From Balneolaceae bacterium (GTDB lineage Bacteria > Bacteroidota > Rhodothermia > Balneolales > Balneolaceae), in the NCBI GenBank assembly GCA_007693745.1, contig REDA01000045.1:21086-85085 (forward strand): a DNA stretch of 64,000 nucleotides, written 5' to 3'. The first letter of the stretch is position 1. Each line of letters starts with the position of its first letter. The notes under the pieces were generated by a model. That model worked only from the letters and a program-made list of their open reading frames with translations. It was not told the DNA's origin and searched no databases. Shown here in pieces: positions 25,805 through 36,032 of the stretch. The position numbers were made by a program, and so were the translations under genes.

Positions 25805-27508
25805 ATGATTAAATCACTGTATATTAAGGATTTTGCACTGATCGATGAGCTGGAGGTGCGGTTTGAAGAGGGTCTGAATGTACTTACCGGTCAGACCGGT
25901 GCCGGAAAGTCAATCATTATTGGCGCACTGAACATGATACTGGGCGAAAGGGCGGCCACTGAGGTGATCCGGCAGGGAGCTGATAAAGCCATATCTGAGG
26001 CTGCCATCACTGCGGGATCCAGTGAGGTTGTCAAAAAGCTGCTCAGGGAAAACGAGATAGAATTTGCCGGTGAGCTGATTTTAAGGAGGGAAATTCGTCA
26101 TGCCGGAAGCCGTGCGTTTATCAATGACACTCCGGTAACCATCTCGGTGCTCAAGGAGGTGGGCGACCAGCTGGTAGATCTGCATGGGCAGCACGATCAT
26201 CAGCTGCTGCTGAAAGATGAAAATCACCTGGGCGTGATCGATCAGTTCGATCAGGTTAAGCCTTATCTCAACAGCTACAGGGAGGCCTGGGCGGAGATGT
26301 CGGCATTTCAGAACGAACTGAAACATCTGCTGAAACGCGAACGGGAGCTGCGTGAAAAGAGCGATCTCTATCAATTTCAGCTGAAAGAACTGGAAGCGGC
26401 GAAACTCAGTCCGGATGAGGAGGAGGAACTGGTCGCTGAAATGAATCTGCTCGACAACGCCGAAGAGCTGGATCAGAAAGTCCGGGCAATTACGGATATT
26501 GGCAATGGGGATGACGTGAGCCTGATGCAGCTGATCAATACGGTGAAGCTTCACCTCGAGGATATTGCCCGAATTGAACCCGATTTTGAATCGTACCTGA
26601 AAGAAGTAAACAGCGCCCGCATCAGCCTTCAGGAAACCCTGCAGTTTGCCGAACGCTACAGGGATCAGATCGAATTCAATCCCCTGCGACTCGAAACCCT
26701 GCGTCAGCGGCAGGCTGAACTGATGAGGCTTCAGAAGAAATATATGCGATCTCTGCCCGAACTGATTCAATATACCGCTGAAATCCGCTCAGAACTCAAT
26801 AAGGCAGAGAACTTTGACCTCGAGACCGGCCGTATCCGCCGGCAGATTGAAGAGCAGAGAACTCTCCTCACTGAAAGAGCTTCCGAACTGCATGAAATCC
26901 GGGTTCGTATAGGTGAAACGCTTTCTGAGGATATTGTGAACTCCCTGAAGAATCTCGGGATTATGCACGGGCAGTTCAGGGTTCGGACCGACTGGATGTT
27001 CACGGAGAAGGGATGGATTGATATCGACGGGCGACCGGTCGCATGCACGGAGAACGGCTGTGATGAGGTTCGTTTCTTTATTTCCACCAACAAGGGAGAA
27101 GAGCCGAAACCCCTGGCAAAGATCGCATCGGGCGGGGAAGTAAGCCGTGTGATGCTGGCCCTGAAATCTATCCTGGCAAGGCAGCACCACCTGCCTGTGA
27201 TGATTTTTGATGAAATTGATACCGGTATCAGCGGGAATATCTCCGAAAAGGTGGGCCGGGAGATGAGAAAGCTGTCCGAACATTGCCAGATTATTGCGAT
27301 TACGCACCAGCCCCAGATTGCAAGTCAGGCTCATAAGCACTACCGGGTTGCGAAAGTGGAAGAGGGAGAGCGTACTCTCACCCGGATTGAACCCCTGAAC
27401 AGCGATGAGCATATCCGGGAAGTGGCCGCACTGATGAGCGGTGAGCAGATCACGGAATCTGCTCTGGCCAGTGCGAGGGAGCTGATCGAAAGAGGGAACG
27501 GAAATTAG
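25805..27508 (+). CDS. recN: DNA repair protein RecN
   Basis: RecN is an SMC-like ATPase that acts early in double-strand break repair. The 567 residues show an N-terminal ATPase half with IKDFALIDELEVRFEEGLNV and the Walker A GQTGAGKSIIIGALNMI (about 29-45), a long coiled coil (about 155-400), and a C-terminal half with IASGGEVSRVMLALKSI and the Walker B PVMIFDEIDTGISGNISEKV. The 258 bp before it have no convincing gene. Confidence 0.97.
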   Translation: MIKSLYIKDFALIDELEVRFEEGLNVLTGQTGAGKSIIIGALNMILGERAATEVIRQGADKAISEAAITAGSSEVVKKLLRENEIEFAGELILRREIRHAGSRAFINDTPVTISVLKEVGDQLVDLHGQHDHQLLLKDENHLGVIDQFDQVKPYLNSYREAWAEMSAFQNELKHLLKRERELREKSDLYQFQLKELEAAKLSPDEEEELVAEMNLLDNAEELDQKVRAITDIGNGDDVSLMQLINTVKLHLEDIARIEPDFESYLKEVNSARISLQETLQFAERYRDQIEFNPLRLETLRQRQAELMRLQKKYMRSLPELIQYTAEIRSELNKAENFDLETGRIRRQIEEQRTLLTERASELHEIRVRIGETLSEDIVNSLKNLGIMHGQFRVRTDWMFTEKGWIDIDGRPVACTENGCDEVRFFISTNKGEEPKPLAKIASGGEVSRVMLALKSILARQHHLPVMIFDEIDTGISGNISEKVGREMRKLSEHCQIIAITHQPQIASQAHKHYRVAKVEEGERTLTRIEPLNSDEHIREVAALMSGEQITESALASARELIERGNGN

Positions 27509-27668
27509 CGCCGGTTGTCTGTTTTCGGTTTCGCTCAGGGTGCAGTGTCTGTCTCCCGGGGATGAGTTTTAACAGAAGGTGATGGCAGTGGTTTCTTTTC
27601 TGCAACCTTCGGGTTAATTTTCTATTTTTCAGCTCAGATGACCCATCCATCATAAACTCTTTCACCCT

Positions 27669-28643
27669 ATGATTAAGGAAACCAATCAACGACGAACATT
27701 TCTGAAACAGCTTGCCGCCGGTGTGGCTGCGGGAACCCTGATTCCGGTCACTGCCCTGGCCGGGAGAAAACAGCGTCGGATTGCTTCTTCCGGAACTGCA
27801 TCAGCGCGAACCCCTTTTCACGTTAAACTTGGGATTTCATCTTACTCCTACTGGCATTTTAGTCCGGAGAGAACACCGATACGCCATGTGATTGAAGAGG
27901 CATCGCGTCTCGGAGTGTACGGCGTGGATATTCTGCACCGCCAGATGGAGAGCGAGAACCCGGAGTATATCCGCTCCCTGAAGCGTCATGCATTGATGCA
28001 CGGGGTGGCTTTAAACTGCCTCTCCACGCATCAGGATTTTGTGAATCCTGATCCGGCTGAACGTCAGAAGAGTATTGATGACACCAAGCGGTTTGTACGC
28101 CTTGCATACCAGCTTGGGATTCCCTGTATCCGGATCAGTGCGGGTCGCTGGGGCACCACGGACACGTTTGCCGAACTGATGGCAAACCGGGGATTGGAAC
28201 CTGCAATTGAGGGGTACACGGAAGATGATGCCTACGGCTGGTGTATTGATGCGATCAACGAGGTGGTGCCAGTGGCTGAGGAGCATGGAGTGATGCTTGG
28301 CCTGGAAAACCACTGGGGCATGACCCGAAGTGCTGAAGGGGTTCTTCGTATTTTGAATGCCGTGGATTCGCCGTGGCTCAAGGTGCTGATGGATACGGGT
28401 AATTTTCTGGAAGAGACGTACGAACAGCTGGAGATGCTCGCACCACACACTGTATTTATCCAGGCCAAAACCTACTACGGAGGGGGGCGGTTCTATACAC
28501 TGGATCTCGATTATGAGCGAATTGGCCGGATTCTGAAGGCTGTGGATTACAAAGGATATGTGTCCATTGAGTTTGAGGGCTTTGCTCCTTCTGCTGAAGC
28601 TGTGGCAGAGAGCATCGACCTGCTCAGAGATGCCCTGACCTGA
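27669..28643 (+). CDS. Sugar phosphate isomerase/epimerase family TIM-barrel protein, exported
   Basis: This is a xylose-isomerase-like TIM-barrel protein of 324 residues. Family-type segments are LGISSYSYWHFSPERTPI, YGVDILHRQ, ENHWGMTRSAEGVLRILN near 215-235, VLMDTGNF and a late YVSIEFEGF. The metal-binding acids Glu, Asp and Glu are in these motifs. The N-terminus has a twin-arginine-like signal (QRRTFLKQLAAGVAAGTL), so the protein is probably exported folded. The next gene, a flavodoxin with a Sec-type signal, overlaps by 1 bp if its first ATG is used. The sugar is unknown. Confidence 0.85.
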   Translation: MIKETNQRRTFLKQLAAGVAAGTLIPVTALAGRKQRRIASSGTASARTPFHVKLGISSYSYWHFSPERTPIRHVIEEASRLGVYGVDILHRQMESENPEYIRSLKRHALMHGVALNCLSTHQDFVNPDPAERQKSIDDTKRFVRLAYQLGIPCIRISAGRWGTTDTFAELMANRGLEPAIEGYTEDDAYGWCIDAINEVVPVAEEHGVMLGLENHWGMTRSAEGVLRILNAVDSPWLKVLMDTGNFLEETYEQLEMLAPHTVFIQAKTYYGGGRFYTLDLDYERIGRILKAVDYKGYVSIEFEGFAPSAEAVAESIDLLRDALT

Positions 28644-28696
28644 TGAAGGTCAGGTTTTTCACCGGACAGTGTGCCAGTTCCCCCGGATATTTCTGC

Positions 28697-29287
28697 ATGG
28701 TGAGCATTGCCAGAATCGTTTTGCTTGTTCCGGTGCTTTGTCTCTTTTATGCTTCGCTTTACGCACAAAAACCTGTTGTGCTGATCGTCTATCACAGTGA
28801 AACCGGAAACACACAGCAGATGGCGGAAGCCGTCGCCGCAGGCGCGGCAGGGGCAGATGTTGAAGAGGTACTTCTCAGAACGACAGAGACAGTGACACAT
28901 CAGGAGTTAATCCAGGCGGATGCCATCATTGTAGGCAGTCCGGTCTATAACGCAAACGTCTCGCCGGAAATCTCCCGGTTTATCGCCTCATGGCCGTTTG
29001 AAGGAGAACCCCTGAGGGATAAAATCGGGGCTGCATTTGTGACGGGTGGAGGTATATCGGCCGGCGAGGAACTGGTGCAGATGTCGATCCTGCAGAGTAT
29101 GCTGGTGTTCGGAATGATTGTGGCGGGAGGGCCCGACTGGACCCAGCCGTTTGGGGCTTCGGCAATCACATCAGAGGCTCCGTTTCAGGCCGCAGCCGGC
29201 TCGGGACTGCAGGATCGGTTTCTGGCAAAAGGGCAGGCGCTTGGAGAGCGGATCGCCCTGCTCGCCATCAGAATGGCATCAGAATAG
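28697..29287 (+). CDS. Flavodoxin-like protein with signal peptide
   Basis: This flavodoxin/NADPH-dependent FMN reductase fold protein has the FMN phosphate loop YHSETGNTQQMAEAVAAGA (about residues 34-52), a GSPVYNANVSPEI segment and VTGGGISAGEELV. It likely binds FMN and transfers electrons. The ATG at 28697 gives a clean signal peptide (VSIARIVLLVPVLCLFYASL, cleavage near YAQ). The alternative ATG at 28643 overlaps the stop of the isomerase gene (TGATGA) but adds a Cys-containing leader. An exported flavodoxin is unusual, and the pairing with an exported TIM-barrel protein suggests a joint periplasmic role. Confidence 0.82.
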   Translation: MVSIARIVLLVPVLCLFYASLYAQKPVVLIVYHSETGNTQQMAEAVAAGAAGADVEEVLLRTTETVTHQELIQADAIIVGSPVYNANVSPEISRFIASWPFEGEPLRDKIGAAFVTGGGISAGEELVQMSILQSMLVFGMIVAGGPDWTQPFGASAITSEAPFQAAAGSGLQDRFLAKGQALGERIALLAIRMASE

Positions 29288-29439
29288 GCTCCGGCACCCG
29301 TTACGTTTCGGGATCACTGAACCACATCGTTTGGATGATTCAAAAGATGTGCGTACAGATTGCCGGATCCAATGCAAGGCTTTGTATCTGAGAGCCGGAA
29401 ACTACGTTAAAGAAGAGCCAGCTGCCTGTCTGTATTTGT

Positions 29440-32394
29440 TCAGGAATCAGACGGAACACTCTTCTTTTGATCAGGCAGCGAATCGGCCATAATTCGGGCA
29501 GGATGCAGAGCCTTTCTTCTGAGACCGTCGGCAATCTGGTGCCGGCAGGAGAAGCCCGGCGCACAGACCAGCAGATCCGGGGTGAGTCCCCTGAGTGATG
29601 GGAAAACCGTCTCTTCTCCAATCTTCATAGAGAGGTCATATTTATCTTTCTGATACCCAAAGCTCCCTGCCATTCCGCAGCAGCCTGTCTGAAGTTCAAC
29701 CGGGCGGAAGCCTGTGAGGCTTAATGCCTGCAGAAGCGGATCATTGCCCACCAGCGCCTTCGTGTGGCAGTGGCCGTGAACAGCTACCGTGGCGCCGTTT
29801 CCGATAGACAGAGGGCCTGAAGCTGCCAGCTCTGTGGTGATAAACTCCTCCCAGAGAAAGGTGTTTTCAGCAATTTTGACAGCATCGGCCAGTTCGTCCT
29901 TTTCACACAGATCGAGATACTCATCCCGAAGTGTCAGAATTTCACTGGGTTCGAGTCCCACAATAGGGATTCCCTCCTCAGCGTAGGAAATCAGCCACCG
30001 GATGTTGGAACTGCAGATCCTCGCCGCATCATCCAGCAGCCCTTTGGAGAGCTGCGGCCTGCCGGTTGCGCGTACGCCGGGGAAAATCAGATCGTAGCCG
30101 AGATAGCTGAGAAACTTCGCTGCACCAATAGCTGTGGAAGGCTCATGATAATTGACAAAGAGATCCACCAGAAGAACCACCTTTTTCCCGTCGGGACGAC
30201 TGAGATCAGCACTGTTTTTTCTGTACCAGCTTTCAAAAGTCTCTGCAGCAAACTCGGGCAGCGCTCTTCTGGAATCGATGTTTACCCATTTTTCAAGCTG
30301 TTTTTTCACCCAGGGGTTTCGAGTAACCTGATTGGAAATACCGGAAAAGAGCGAGGCCAGCGGATAGAGGCTTTCCGGCCGGCCAAAGAAGCTTTCACTG
30401 AGGGTAATGCCGTTGGCCTGGTGCCATCCATGAGTAAACTCCGCTTTCATTTTGGCCATATCCACATTGGCAGGGCACTCGCTTTTGCAGGCTTTGCAGC
30501 TCAGGCAGAGTTCGAGGGCCTCCTTTAGTTCTTCCGATTTAAAGGCATCCTTCTGTTTTCCTGAAAAAAGTTGACGAAAGAGATTTGCACGGCCTCTTGT
30601 GCTGTCCTTTTCGTCGCGGGTGGCGTGGTATGAGGGGCACATGGTGCCGCCGCTGGCAGCCAGCTTTCGGCAGACACCGGCGCCGTTGCAAAGTTCCACG
30701 GCTCCGGCAAAACCGCCGGCAGTGCGCCATTTAAAGGCAGTAGGAACGGCCGGACTCTTGTAGGCGGGTGAAAACCGAAGGTCGCTGTCAATCGGTTTTG
30801 GGTTGGTAATTTTACCGGGATTAAAACGGTTTTCAGGATCCCAGATCTCTTTCACTCTCTGAAGAAGAGGGATCATCTCACTGCCCAGAACGATTTCGAT
30901 ATAGGGCGATCGGGCGCGGCCATCGCCATGTTCGCCGGAAAGAGATCCGCGGTATTTTTTTACCAGTTCAGCAACATCCAGCGCCATCTCTTTCATCTTT
31001 CCCAAACCTTCAGGCTTCGTCAGATCCATCATAGGCCTGAGGTGGAGTTCGCCGACCGATGCGTGGGCATAAAAGACGCAGGTGGTTTCATGCTTGTCCA
31101 GAATTTTCTGAAAATCGAGTACATAAGCGGGGAGATCCTCCACCCGCACCGCAGTATCTTCGACGAATGTTGGAGAGCGGGATTCGGTTCCAAGGCCCAT
31201 CAGCAGACCCAGGCCGGCTTTTCGAAGGTTCCAGACCCGTTCCATCCGTTCCTTCTCACTGAAAAAAGGATGGGCATATCCAAGATTCATCTCCTTCAGC
31301 TTTTCAGCCAGACCCGCGGCCTGATCCTCAATCTTTTCGGCGGAACTTCCTTCAAACTGAATGATCAGCAGACATGCGGGGTCACCGTTGATAAAGAACC
31401 GGTTTCGTTTCTGTTCGATATTTCCCTTGGTGGCATTCAGGATGATATTATCCACAAGTTCCACTGCAGAGGGTTCCCACTTCACCGCTTCGACGGTGGC
31501 CAGCATCGCTTCGTGGAGAGAGTCGAACTGCGGAATCAGCAGAATTTTGTGCCTGGGGAGAGGTACCAGGTTGAGTTTTGCGGAGGCGGTAAGAGCCAGT
31601 GTTCCTTCACTGCCGCAGAGGAGTTCGGTGAGGTTGAATGGGCGACCGCCGGGCGTGACGGGCTCCATTTCGCAGAGCCGGTCGAGTGCGTAACCGGTAT
31701 TTCGGCGGGGGATTTCGGGATGAGGATAGTGCTTCAGAATCTCATCTCGGTTGGCCTTAAGAAGGCTCAGCATCTCCCGGTAGATTTTTCCCTCCAGCGA
31801 TTTGAGCCTGAGCTTTTCATCCAGTTCTGCCTCGCTCAGAGCCCGGAAATGGACAAGGGAGCCGTCACTCAGAACGGCTTCCACCTCAAGGATGTGCTCC
31901 CGTGTGGTTTGATGTTTGATGGAAAAAGAGCCGCAGGAATTATTGCCGATCATTCCTCCAATCATGCAGCGGTTGGTGGTTGCCGTATCGGGACCGAACT
32001 GCAGGCCAAACCTGCCGGCTTCACGATTGAGTGTGTCGCGGATTACACCTGGATGAACATGAGCCACCCCCTTGTCAGGGTCGATGCGCTTGATGCGGGT
32101 CATGTGACGGGACACGTCCATAATCACCCCTCCTCCGGTTGTTTGACCGGCGAGGCTGGTACCGGCGCTTCGCGCTGTAATAGAAAACCCTTCGTAATTC
32201 GCACGCTCTACCAGCAGGCGGATATCCGAGACACTTCTCGGGAAAGCAACACCGGTCGGGAGCTCTTCATAGATCGAAGCATCATTGGCATAGAGGTGGC
32301 GGGTGAGCAGGTCCGTGTGAATCTCACTTTTCCATTCCGGTGTCTCGATCGGTTCCCCGGTATCAGGTGTCTGAAATTGAGCGGATTGTGACAT
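29440..32394 (-). CDS. FAD-binding and Fe-S fusion oxidoreductase (2-hydroxy-acid dehydrogenase, YdiJ-like)
   Basis: This 984-residue fusion joins a GlcD-like FAD dehydrogenase to a GlcF-like iron-sulfur part. The FAD_binding_4 domain (about 45-215) has ITARSAGTSLAGQTTGGGV, and the FAD-oxidase C-terminal domain (about 285-540) has YAHASVGELHLRPM and SLSGEHGDGRARS. The Fe-S part (about 575-665) has VCRKLAASGGTMCPSY and CLSCKACKSECPANVDM, and a late CCG-type motif is LQTGCCGMAGSFGY. Known relatives oxidise D-lactate, glycolate or D-2-hydroxyglutarate. The L-2-hydroxyglutarate oxidase gene lies 48 bp upstream in the same direction, which favours D-2-hydroxyglutarate (inference). Confidence 0.88.
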   Translation of the reverse strand: MSQSAQFQTPDTGEPIETPEWKSEIHTDLLTRHLYANDASIYEELPTGVAFPRSVSDIRLLVERANYEGFSITARSAGTSLAGQTTGGGVIMDVSRHMTRIKRIDPDKGVAHVHPGVIRDTLNREAGRFGLQFGPDTATTNRCMIGGMIGNNSCGSFSIKHQTTREHILEVEAVLSDGSLVHFRALSEAELDEKLRLKSLEGKIYREMLSLLKANRDEILKHYPHPEIPRRNTGYALDRLCEMEPVTPGGRPFNLTELLCGSEGTLALTASAKLNLVPLPRHKILLIPQFDSLHEAMLATVEAVKWEPSAVELVDNIILNATKGNIEQKRNRFFINGDPACLLIIQFEGSSAEKIEDQAAGLAEKLKEMNLGYAHPFFSEKERMERVWNLRKAGLGLLMGLGTESRSPTFVEDTAVRVEDLPAYVLDFQKILDKHETTCVFYAHASVGELHLRPMMDLTKPEGLGKMKEMALDVAELVKKYRGSLSGEHGDGRARSPYIEIVLGSEMIPLLQRVKEIWDPENRFNPGKITNPKPIDSDLRFSPAYKSPAVPTAFKWRTAGGFAGAVELCNGAGVCRKLAASGGTMCPSYHATRDEKDSTRGRANLFRQLFSGKQKDAFKSEELKEALELCLSCKACKSECPANVDMAKMKAEFTHGWHQANGITLSESFFGRPESLYPLASLFSGISNQVTRNPWVKKQLEKWVNIDSRRALPEFAAETFESWYRKNSADLSRPDGKKVVLLVDLFVNYHEPSTAIGAAKFLSYLGYDLIFPGVRATGRPQLSKGLLDDAARICSSNIRWLISYAEEGIPIVGLEPSEILTLRDEYLDLCEKDELADAVKIAENTFLWEEFITTELAASGPLSIGNGATVAVHGHCHTKALVGNDPLLQALSLTGFRPVELQTGCCGMAGSFGYQKDKYDLSMKIGEETVFPSLRGLTPDLLVCAPGFSCRHQIADGLRRKALHPARIMADSLPDQKKSVPSDS

Positions 32395-32442
32395 AAGAGT
32401 TAAATCACCGGGTTCATAGATATAACTGATAAATGGTGTCCA

Positions 32443-33654
32443 TCAGAGCGAAAAAGCCTGTTTTGCCTTGTTCACAATTTCATCGCCTATGGAAAGGCCG
32501 GCTGTGGCGGCCGGACTCGGCGCATTGAGTACATGAATTTCATTATCGGTGGTCTCGAAGAAGAAGTCATCCACAATATTGCCATTCGGATCCAGGGCCA
32601 TGGCGCGTACACCTGCGGGAGCCGGCTTAAGGTCATCTATTTGCACGGAGGGAATCAGCTTCTGAAGATTTTTCAAAAAACCGTTCCTGGATACCGAACG
32701 GTACATCTCGTCCAGCCCCATTTTCCAGTGCCGGCCGGCCAGTTTCCAGAAGCCCGGAAAGTTCACGGTTTCGATCGTGTCAGTAAAGTTGAATGCCATT
32801 TTTGTATATCCCTCACGTTTAAAAGCGAAAACCGCATTGGGACCGCATTCAACTCCACCCAGTACCATGCGTGTGAAATGGACGCCAAGGAAAGGGAAGT
32901 CCGGATTGGGAATCGGATAGATCAGGCCCTTCACCAGGTGGTCTGCACTGGATGTGAGCTTGAAATACTCACCCCGGAACGGAACAATTTTTATCTGGGT
33001 ATCCACTCCCGATGCCCGGGCTACACGGTCGCTGTGCAGACCGGTACAGTTGATGAAGTGTTTGCAGGTATAAGAATGACCGGAGGCACTGATTGTGAGC
33101 GATCCGTTTGACTGATGTACTCCCGTGATCATGCTGTTGAAAAGGATCCGGTTGCCGGGAAGAACCGTTTTAGCTGCAAGAACTTCACATACACCCTTGA
33201 AATCGACAATACCTGCGCAGGGAACATGGATCGCCCGTAAACCTGCTGCGTGAGGTTCCAGTTCCCGCAACTCCTTCGAATCGATCAGATTGAGGCCCTC
33301 AATCTCGTTTTGAAGACCGCGGTTAAAAATCGCAGTGAGTCCTGGAATCTCTTCTTCCTGTGTGGCCACAATCACCTTTCCGCAGATATCCATCTTAATC
33401 TCATTTTCCAGGCAAAAATCCACCAGCTGATGGCGCCCATCCACGCAGTTTTTTGCTTTGTAGCTGCCCGGTTTATAGTAGATCCCGGAGTGGATCACTC
33501 CGGAGTTGTGACCGGTTTGATGGGCAGCAACCCCCGGCTCCTTTTCGAGGATGAGAATTGATGCATCCGGATAGGCAAGAGACAGTTTATAGGCAGTGGA
33601 GAGACCTACAATGCCGGCGCCGGCTATGATAAAATCGAATGTTTTGGAAGTCAT
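32443..33654 (-). CDS. lhgO: L-2-hydroxyglutarate oxidase
   Basis: This FAD-dependent oxidase of the DadA-like family converts L-2-hydroxyglutarate to 2-oxoglutarate and passes electrons to the respiratory chain. The start at 33654 gives 403 residues with the dinucleotide-binding motif DFIIAGAGIVGLSTAYKL at once; the longer frame from 33729 adds an unlikely 25-residue leader. HQTGHNSGVIHSGIYYKPGS and the GVRAMALDPNG and NAPSPAATAGLSIGDEI segments near the C-terminus match LhgO. It is first in a two-gene unit with the FAD/Fe-S fusion enzyme. Confidence 0.93.
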   Translation of the reverse strand: MTSKTFDFIIAGAGIVGLSTAYKLSLAYPDASILILEKEPGVAAHQTGHNSGVIHSGIYYKPGSYKAKNCVDGRHQLVDFCLENEIKMDICGKVIVATQEEEIPGLTAIFNRGLQNEIEGLNLIDSKELRELEPHAAGLRAIHVPCAGIVDFKGVCEVLAAKTVLPGNRILFNSMITGVHQSNGSLTISASGHSYTCKHFINCTGLHSDRVARASGVDTQIKIVPFRGEYFKLTSSADHLVKGLIYPIPNPDFPFLGVHFTRMVLGGVECGPNAVFAFKREGYTKMAFNFTDTIETVNFPGFWKLAGRHWKMGLDEMYRSVSRNGFLKNLQKLIPSVQIDDLKPAPAGVRAMALDPNGNIVDDFFFETTDNEIHVLNAPSPAATAGLSIGDEIVNKAKQAFSL

Positions 33655-33939
33655 AATAGAAAGTATTTGGACACGGAATCCGGCAATAAAATCCCGGAAT
33701 TTCATGCAGTACAGTCTGCGAATCTGCATAAAGAGCAGAAAAGAGTGATGGCAAGACGAAGATCGCTTGCTCAGTACGGTTCAAAGTGAACAGATGAAGC
33801 GAAATAAACGTTGTTCCCAACAGATCTTTTAAAGAACGTTACAGACAGTGCAAGTTAAGATTTTTTTATAAGAGCAGGTATGTAAACTTCGTTACACATT
33901 TTGAAAAAAACACCTTATTTTACGAGAATGGAAAAATTA

Positions 33940-34479
33940 ATGAAAAACCGAACGCTGTTTTACAGTTCATGGATAATGCTGTTGCTTGTATTTGTGGTAA
34001 CCGCATGTTCTGAAGGTGATGGCGACGACGGCAGTGTGGAGTGGGTTGTGGAAAACGCCCGGTTTACGGATCTCGATGGAAATGATGTATCTGTAAAGGA
34101 GTTTGAAGGCAGTGTGGTACTGATCGATTTCTGGGAGTCATGGTGCGGGCCCTGTCTTCAGGTGTTTCCGGCAATGGAAGAGCTGAGAGCGGAGTTTCCG
34201 AATGAATTTCAGGTGCTGGCTGTAACGGCCGGGCTCTCGGAGGGACCTGAAGAAGCCCGCGAGTTTGCAGAAAAACATGGGTATGATTTTCATTTTCTCT
34301 ATGATGAGTATGGTGTGTTCAGCCGTCTCGGCGGTCAGGGGATACCCTTTAAAGCGTACCTCGATCCGGACGGGAATTTCATTAAAATTGAGATGGGTTC
34401 GTTCGGAAGGCAGGGCGACTACAACCGCGCCAAGGCTCTGATCATGGACTATTTCGGAGAGCCGGCCGAAGAGGGATAG
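33940..34479 (+). CDS. TlpA-like thioredoxin-fold lipoprotein
   Basis: This is a periplasmic disulfide reductase or resA-like protein. A lipoprotein signal (MLLLVFVVTACS, lipobox VTAC) is followed by a thioredoxin fold with the active site DFWESWCGPCLQVFPAME (CGPC). GIPFKAYLDPDG contains the cis-proline region. The ATG at 33940 gives the best signal peptide; in-frame starts at 33928 (ATG) and 33901 (TTG) exist. It may serve cytochrome c maturation or envelope redox repair. Confidence 0.87.
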   Translation: MKNRTLFYSSWIMLLLVFVVTACSEGDGDDGSVEWVVENARFTDLDGNDVSVKEFEGSVVLIDFWESWCGPCLQVFPAMEELRAEFPNEFQVLAVTAGLSEGPEEAREFAEKHGYDFHFLYDEYGVFSRLGGQGIPFKAYLDPDGNFIKIEMGSFGRQGDYNRAKALIMDYFGEPAEEG

Positions 34480-34705
34480 AGACAATTGCAAAAGGCGGCC
34501 TGGATTATAAATTTCGGAAACAGGAGTCTTTTTTTGAATGAAATGGCATTTACAATTGTTTTCCAAACTCATAAATCCGGTACATGGCAAGCCATGCTTC
34601 AGCTAACCTATTTGAATGCATGCAGATGTAAACTGACTGACGATTTAACCATCGGTGTTATTTCTGGATGAGATAATGATTTTTAATATTAACTAACATG
34701 ACAGA

Positions 34706-36007
34706 ATGGAAAAACAAGTAGAAAAATTACCCTACAAGGTAAAAGATATCACCCAGGCAAGATTTGGAAGGCAGGAGATCGCTCTTGCGGAAGCCGAAAT
34801 GCCCGGACTGATGTCAACCAGAGAAGAATTTGGAACAAGCAAGCCGTTGAAGGGTGCCCGCATTGCCGGCTGTCTTCACATGACCATTCAGACAGCGGTT
34901 CTGATTGAAACTCTGGTGGAGCTGGGTGCAGAGGTTCAGTGGAGCTCCTGCAACATCTATTCAACACAGGATCACGCCGCAGCAGCGATCGCTGCTGCCG
35001 GGATTCCTGTCTATGCCTGGAAAGGAATGACCGAAGAGGAGTATGAATGGTGTATTGAACAAACACTGTTTTTCCCGGATGGTGAGCCCCTGAACATGAT
35101 TCTGGACGACGGCGGCGACCTGACCAACATGGTGCTGGATCAGTACCCGGAGCTGGCGCGCAATATCCGCGGCATCTCTGAGGAGACCACCACCGGTGTG
35201 CTTCGTCTCTATGAGCGCATGAAGAAAGGTACGCTGAGCATCCCTGCGATAAATGTGAACGACTCGGTGACCAAATCCAAGTTTGACAACAAATATGGCT
35301 GCAAGGAGTCTTGCGTGGATGCGATCCGCCGTGCCACCGACACGATGATGGCAGGGAAAGTGGCTGTTGTTGCCGGTTATGGTGATGTTGGCAAGGGTTC
35401 GGCTGCGTCGCTTCGCGGCGCGGGTGCACGTGTGATCGTGACTGAAATCGATCCGATCTGTGCACTGCAGGCCGCGATGGACGGCTACGAAGTGAAAAAG
35501 ATGATCGATGCGGCTGCTGAAGCCGATATTGTAGTGACGGCTACAGGGAACAAGGATATCCTGACCGGCGACCACTTCAAAGCGATGAAAGACAAGGTAA
35601 TTGTCGGAAACATCGGCCACTTCGACAACGAGATTGATGTGCGCTGGCTGAAAGAGAATGCTGAAGAAGAGAACATCAAGCCACAGGTGGATCTGTTCCG
35701 CTTTGCTGACGGCAAAGAACTGGTGCTGCTATCACAGGGCAGGCTGATGAACCTTGGCAATGCAACAGGCCATCCGAGTTTTGTGATGAGCAACAGCTTC
35801 ACCAACCAGACCCTGGCTCAGATCGCACTCTGGGCTGAGGAGTTTGAAGTGGGTGTACACCTGCTGCCCAAGCATCTGGATGAGAAGGTAGCCCGTCTGC
35901 ACCTGAAGAAGATCGGCGTTGAGCTGGAAGAGCTGAGCGACGAGCAGGCCGAATATATCGGTGTGCCGAAAGAAGGTCCCTACAAGACAGATCTTTACAG
36001 ATACTGA
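34706..36007 (+). CDS. ahcY: Adenosylhomocysteinase
   Basis: AhcY splits S-adenosylhomocysteine into adenosine and homocysteine in the methyl cycle. The 433 residues are typical for a bacterial enzyme without the long insert. Clear segments are [27 protein letters not shown], the NAD loop [18 protein letters not shown] (about 221-238), and the C-terminal KTDLYRY. The 226 bp upstream show no SAH-riboswitch-like motif. A strong terminator follows at 36033. Confidence 0.98.
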   Translation: MEKQVEKLPYKVKDITQARFGRQEIALAEAEMPGLMSTREEFGTSKPLKGARIAGCLHMTIQTAVLIETLVELGAEVQWSSCNIYSTQDHAAAAIAAAGIPVYAWKGMTEEEYEWCIEQTLFFPDGEPLNMILDDGGDLTNMVLDQYPELARNIRGISEETTTGVLRLYERMKKGTLSIPAINVNDSVTKSKFDNKYGCKESCVDAIRRATDTMMAGKVAVVAGYGDVGKGSAASLRGAGARVIVTEIDPICALQAAMDGYEVKKMIDAAAEADIVVTATGNKDILTGDHFKAMKDKVIVGNIGHFDNEIDVRWLKENAEEENIKPQVDLFRFADGKELVLLSQGRLMNLGNATGHPSFVMSNSFTNQTLAQIALWAEEFEVGVHLLPKHLDEKVARLHLKKIGVELEELSDEQAEYIGVPKEGPYKTDLYRY

Positions 36008-36032
36008 CCGGGGGTCGATTGTAAACATTTGG

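Noticed and set aside
25471..25806. A 111-residue minus-strand frame before recN
   Set aside because: It overlaps the end of the flippase gene, has no domain or ribosome site, and lies across the expected recN promoter.
30928..32391. A 487-residue open frame antisense to the FAD/Fe-S fusion gene
   Set aside because: It lies wholly opposite a long conserved enzyme gene, has no recognisable domain, and its composition reflects the codon pattern of the other strand.
34480..34705. SAH or SAM riboswitch before ahcY
   Set aside because: The conserved riboswitch core sequences are not present in the 226 bp, and no stable multi-stem fold is apparent.
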